Shown here piece by piece: positions 5,265-6,153 of a stretch of 6,153 nt of DNA. Within the stretch, counting starts at the first letter, position 1. The number at the start of each line of letters is the position of its first letter. Both the position numbers and the translations under genes were made by a program. The stretch lies in NCBI GenBank assembly GCA_002352055.1, contig DEHS01000045.1, forward strand, positions 1 to 6,153, given 5' to 3'. The notes under the pieces were generated by a model. The model was not told where the DNA came from. It did not search any database and worked only from the letters and a program-made list of their open reading frames with translations. The DNA is from Legionellaceae bacterium UBA2794 (GTDB lineage Bacteria; Pseudomonadota; Gammaproteobacteria; Legionellales; Legionellaceae).

Positions 5265-5294
5265 CCAATATTGTTCAACGATTAATAATATTGG
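5265..5294. repeat. Inverted repeat in the MFS leader
   Basis: CCAATATTGTT (5265-5275) pairs with AATAATATTGG (5284-5294) over 11 positions, with one G-T wobble and an 8-base loop. It ends 33 bases before the MFS start codon. It could be an operator or an mRNA hairpin. It lacks the G+C-rich stem and T run of an intrinsic terminator. Confidence 0.4.
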
Positions 5295-5327
5295 GTATCA
5301 AATAGGACTGTAATAAGTAGAGAGCTT

Positions 5328-6153
5328 ATGAACACAATGAATGATTCTAAAGTAGGAAGTCACTATCACCAAAAAAGCTATTTAGGTTTTGCCTGGTTAG
5401 TCTGGGGCTTAGCTGCCGCATTTTATTTTTCTGATTATCTCGCTCGAGTAGCTCCAGGAGTAATGCATCGATACTTGCAAATGGATTTTGGAATTAATGA
5501 AGCAGGATTTGGTATCTTAACTGCTTCATTTTATATTCCTTATATCCTGATGCAGATTCCTGTCGGTCTTACGGTTGATCGAATCAGTATTCGTTGGCTG
5601 TTAACTATTATGTCCTTGATCACTGCATTTGGATGCTGTGTATTCGGTCTTGCAGATGGGTTAATGATGGCATCAATTGGGAGAATGCTCATTGGGTTTA
5701 GTGCAGCATTTGCCTTTGTCTGCTCTTTACGATTAGCTACATCCTGGTTTCCACCCACAATGCTGGGCCTGCTCGCGGGTTTGACACAATCTTTAGGCAT
5801 GCTGGGTGCTGCTGCAGGAGAGGCTCCGGTTTCATTTTTAGTAAGCAATGTGGGTTGGCGCCATAGTATGCTTATTATTGCCTTTCTATTTATCGCCTTA
5901 GCTGGCCTATTGTACCAGTTCGTGCAGGATAGGCCTGGCGAACATCGCAATGAAGTTCGTTCTGCACCACAAATAACAATCTTACAAAGTTTAAAAATCA
6001 TTTTATCCAGCCGTCAAACATGGCTAAACGCCTTATATGCTGGATTTCTCTTTGGCCCCACGGCAGTTATTGGAGAGTCAATAGGCCCTGCATATCTGCA
6101 GTTTGGTCGAGGACTTGGAGCACATGCTGCTGCTTTTGCCACTGGATTAATTT
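5328..6153 (+). CDS. Major facilitator superfamily transporter, 3' end outside the window
   Basis: An inner-membrane secondary transporter; the frame is open from the ATG at 5328 to the window edge, 275 codons, out of perhaps 400-430 for a full MFS protein. Hydrophobic segments lie at about residues 19-40, 58-82, 89-108, 112-135, 145-167 and 178-199. A hydrophilic central loop spans about 200-228, and helices 7 and 8 begin at about 233 and 262, which is the MFS 6+6 arrangement. The loop between helices 2 and 3 has a motif-A remnant, GLTVDRISIR, with the Asp-Arg pair. Helix 1 contains DYLARVAPGVM, of the type seen in organic-anion and sugar-acid porters, and helix 4 begins with GRMLIGFSAA. The substrate cannot be deduced. 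Legionella uses MFS proteins of the Pht family for amino acid and nucleoside uptake, but I cannot assign this one to it. The ribosome binding site AGAGAG (5319-5324) is modest, and a second in-frame ATG lies at 5337. Confidence 0.9.
   Translation, partial: MNTMNDSKVGSHYHQKSYLGFAWLVWGLAAAFYFSDYLARVAPGVMHRYLQMDFGINEAGFGILTASFYIPYILMQIPVGLTVDRISIRWLLTIMSLITAFGCCVFGLADGLMMASIGRMLIGFSAAFAFVCSLRLATSWFPPTMLGLLAGLTQSLGMLGAAAGEAPVSFLVSNVGWRHSMLIIAFLFIALAGLLYQFVQDRPGEHRNEVRSAPQITILQSLKIILSSRQTWLNALYAGFLFGPTAVIGESIGPAYLQFGRGLGAHAAAFATGLI

Noticed and set aside
5540..6001. 153-codon minus-strand frame inside the MFS gene
   Set aside because: It lies entirely antisense to a clear MFS transporter, and its sequence has no family features.

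Overview
The window looks like a piece of a Legionella chromosome. It is AT-rich and gamma-proteobacterial, with a TCA-cycle gene (sucD), a eukaryotic-like leucine-rich-repeat protein of the type used as Dot/Icm effectors, a protein that looks like the Legionella transmission trait enhancer LetE, and an MFS transporter. The genus call rests on recognition of these proteins, not on a database search, and I do not assign a species.

Layout from left to right. The 3' part of sucD (+) lacks only about the first four bases of its coding sequence. It converges on a 599-codon LRR gene (-), and a perfect inverted repeat between the two probably terminates both. The LRR gene is divergent from pdxH (+), and each has a recognisable -10 box in the shared intergenic region. 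pdxH is followed by about 600 bases of very AT-rich, apparently non-coding DNA that leads to a small gene, probably letE (+). letE converges on a 129-codon SseB-like gene (-) across a 14-bp perfect inverted repeat. The SseB-like gene is divergent from an MFS transporter gene (+), which runs off the right end.

The genes form no obvious operon. sucD and pdxH are housekeeping metabolism (TCA cycle, vitamin B6 cofactor), while the LRR protein and LetE would belong to the host-interaction side of the life cycle.

The most interesting part is the long leader of the letE-like gene. It holds, in order, an exact match to the IHF consensus next to a 29-base A/T-only tract, a strong candidate sigma-54 -24/-12 promoter with correct spacing, a candidate sigma-70 promoter, two 16-base direct repeats 19 bases apart, and four GGA motifs, the last in the ribosome binding site. 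This reads as a heavily regulated promoter for a life-cycle regulator. The letE-like protein also has a core whose residue spacing closely follows ribosome modulation factor (RMF) but is acidic, followed by one hydrophobic C-terminal segment. All regulatory calls are by-eye motif matches.
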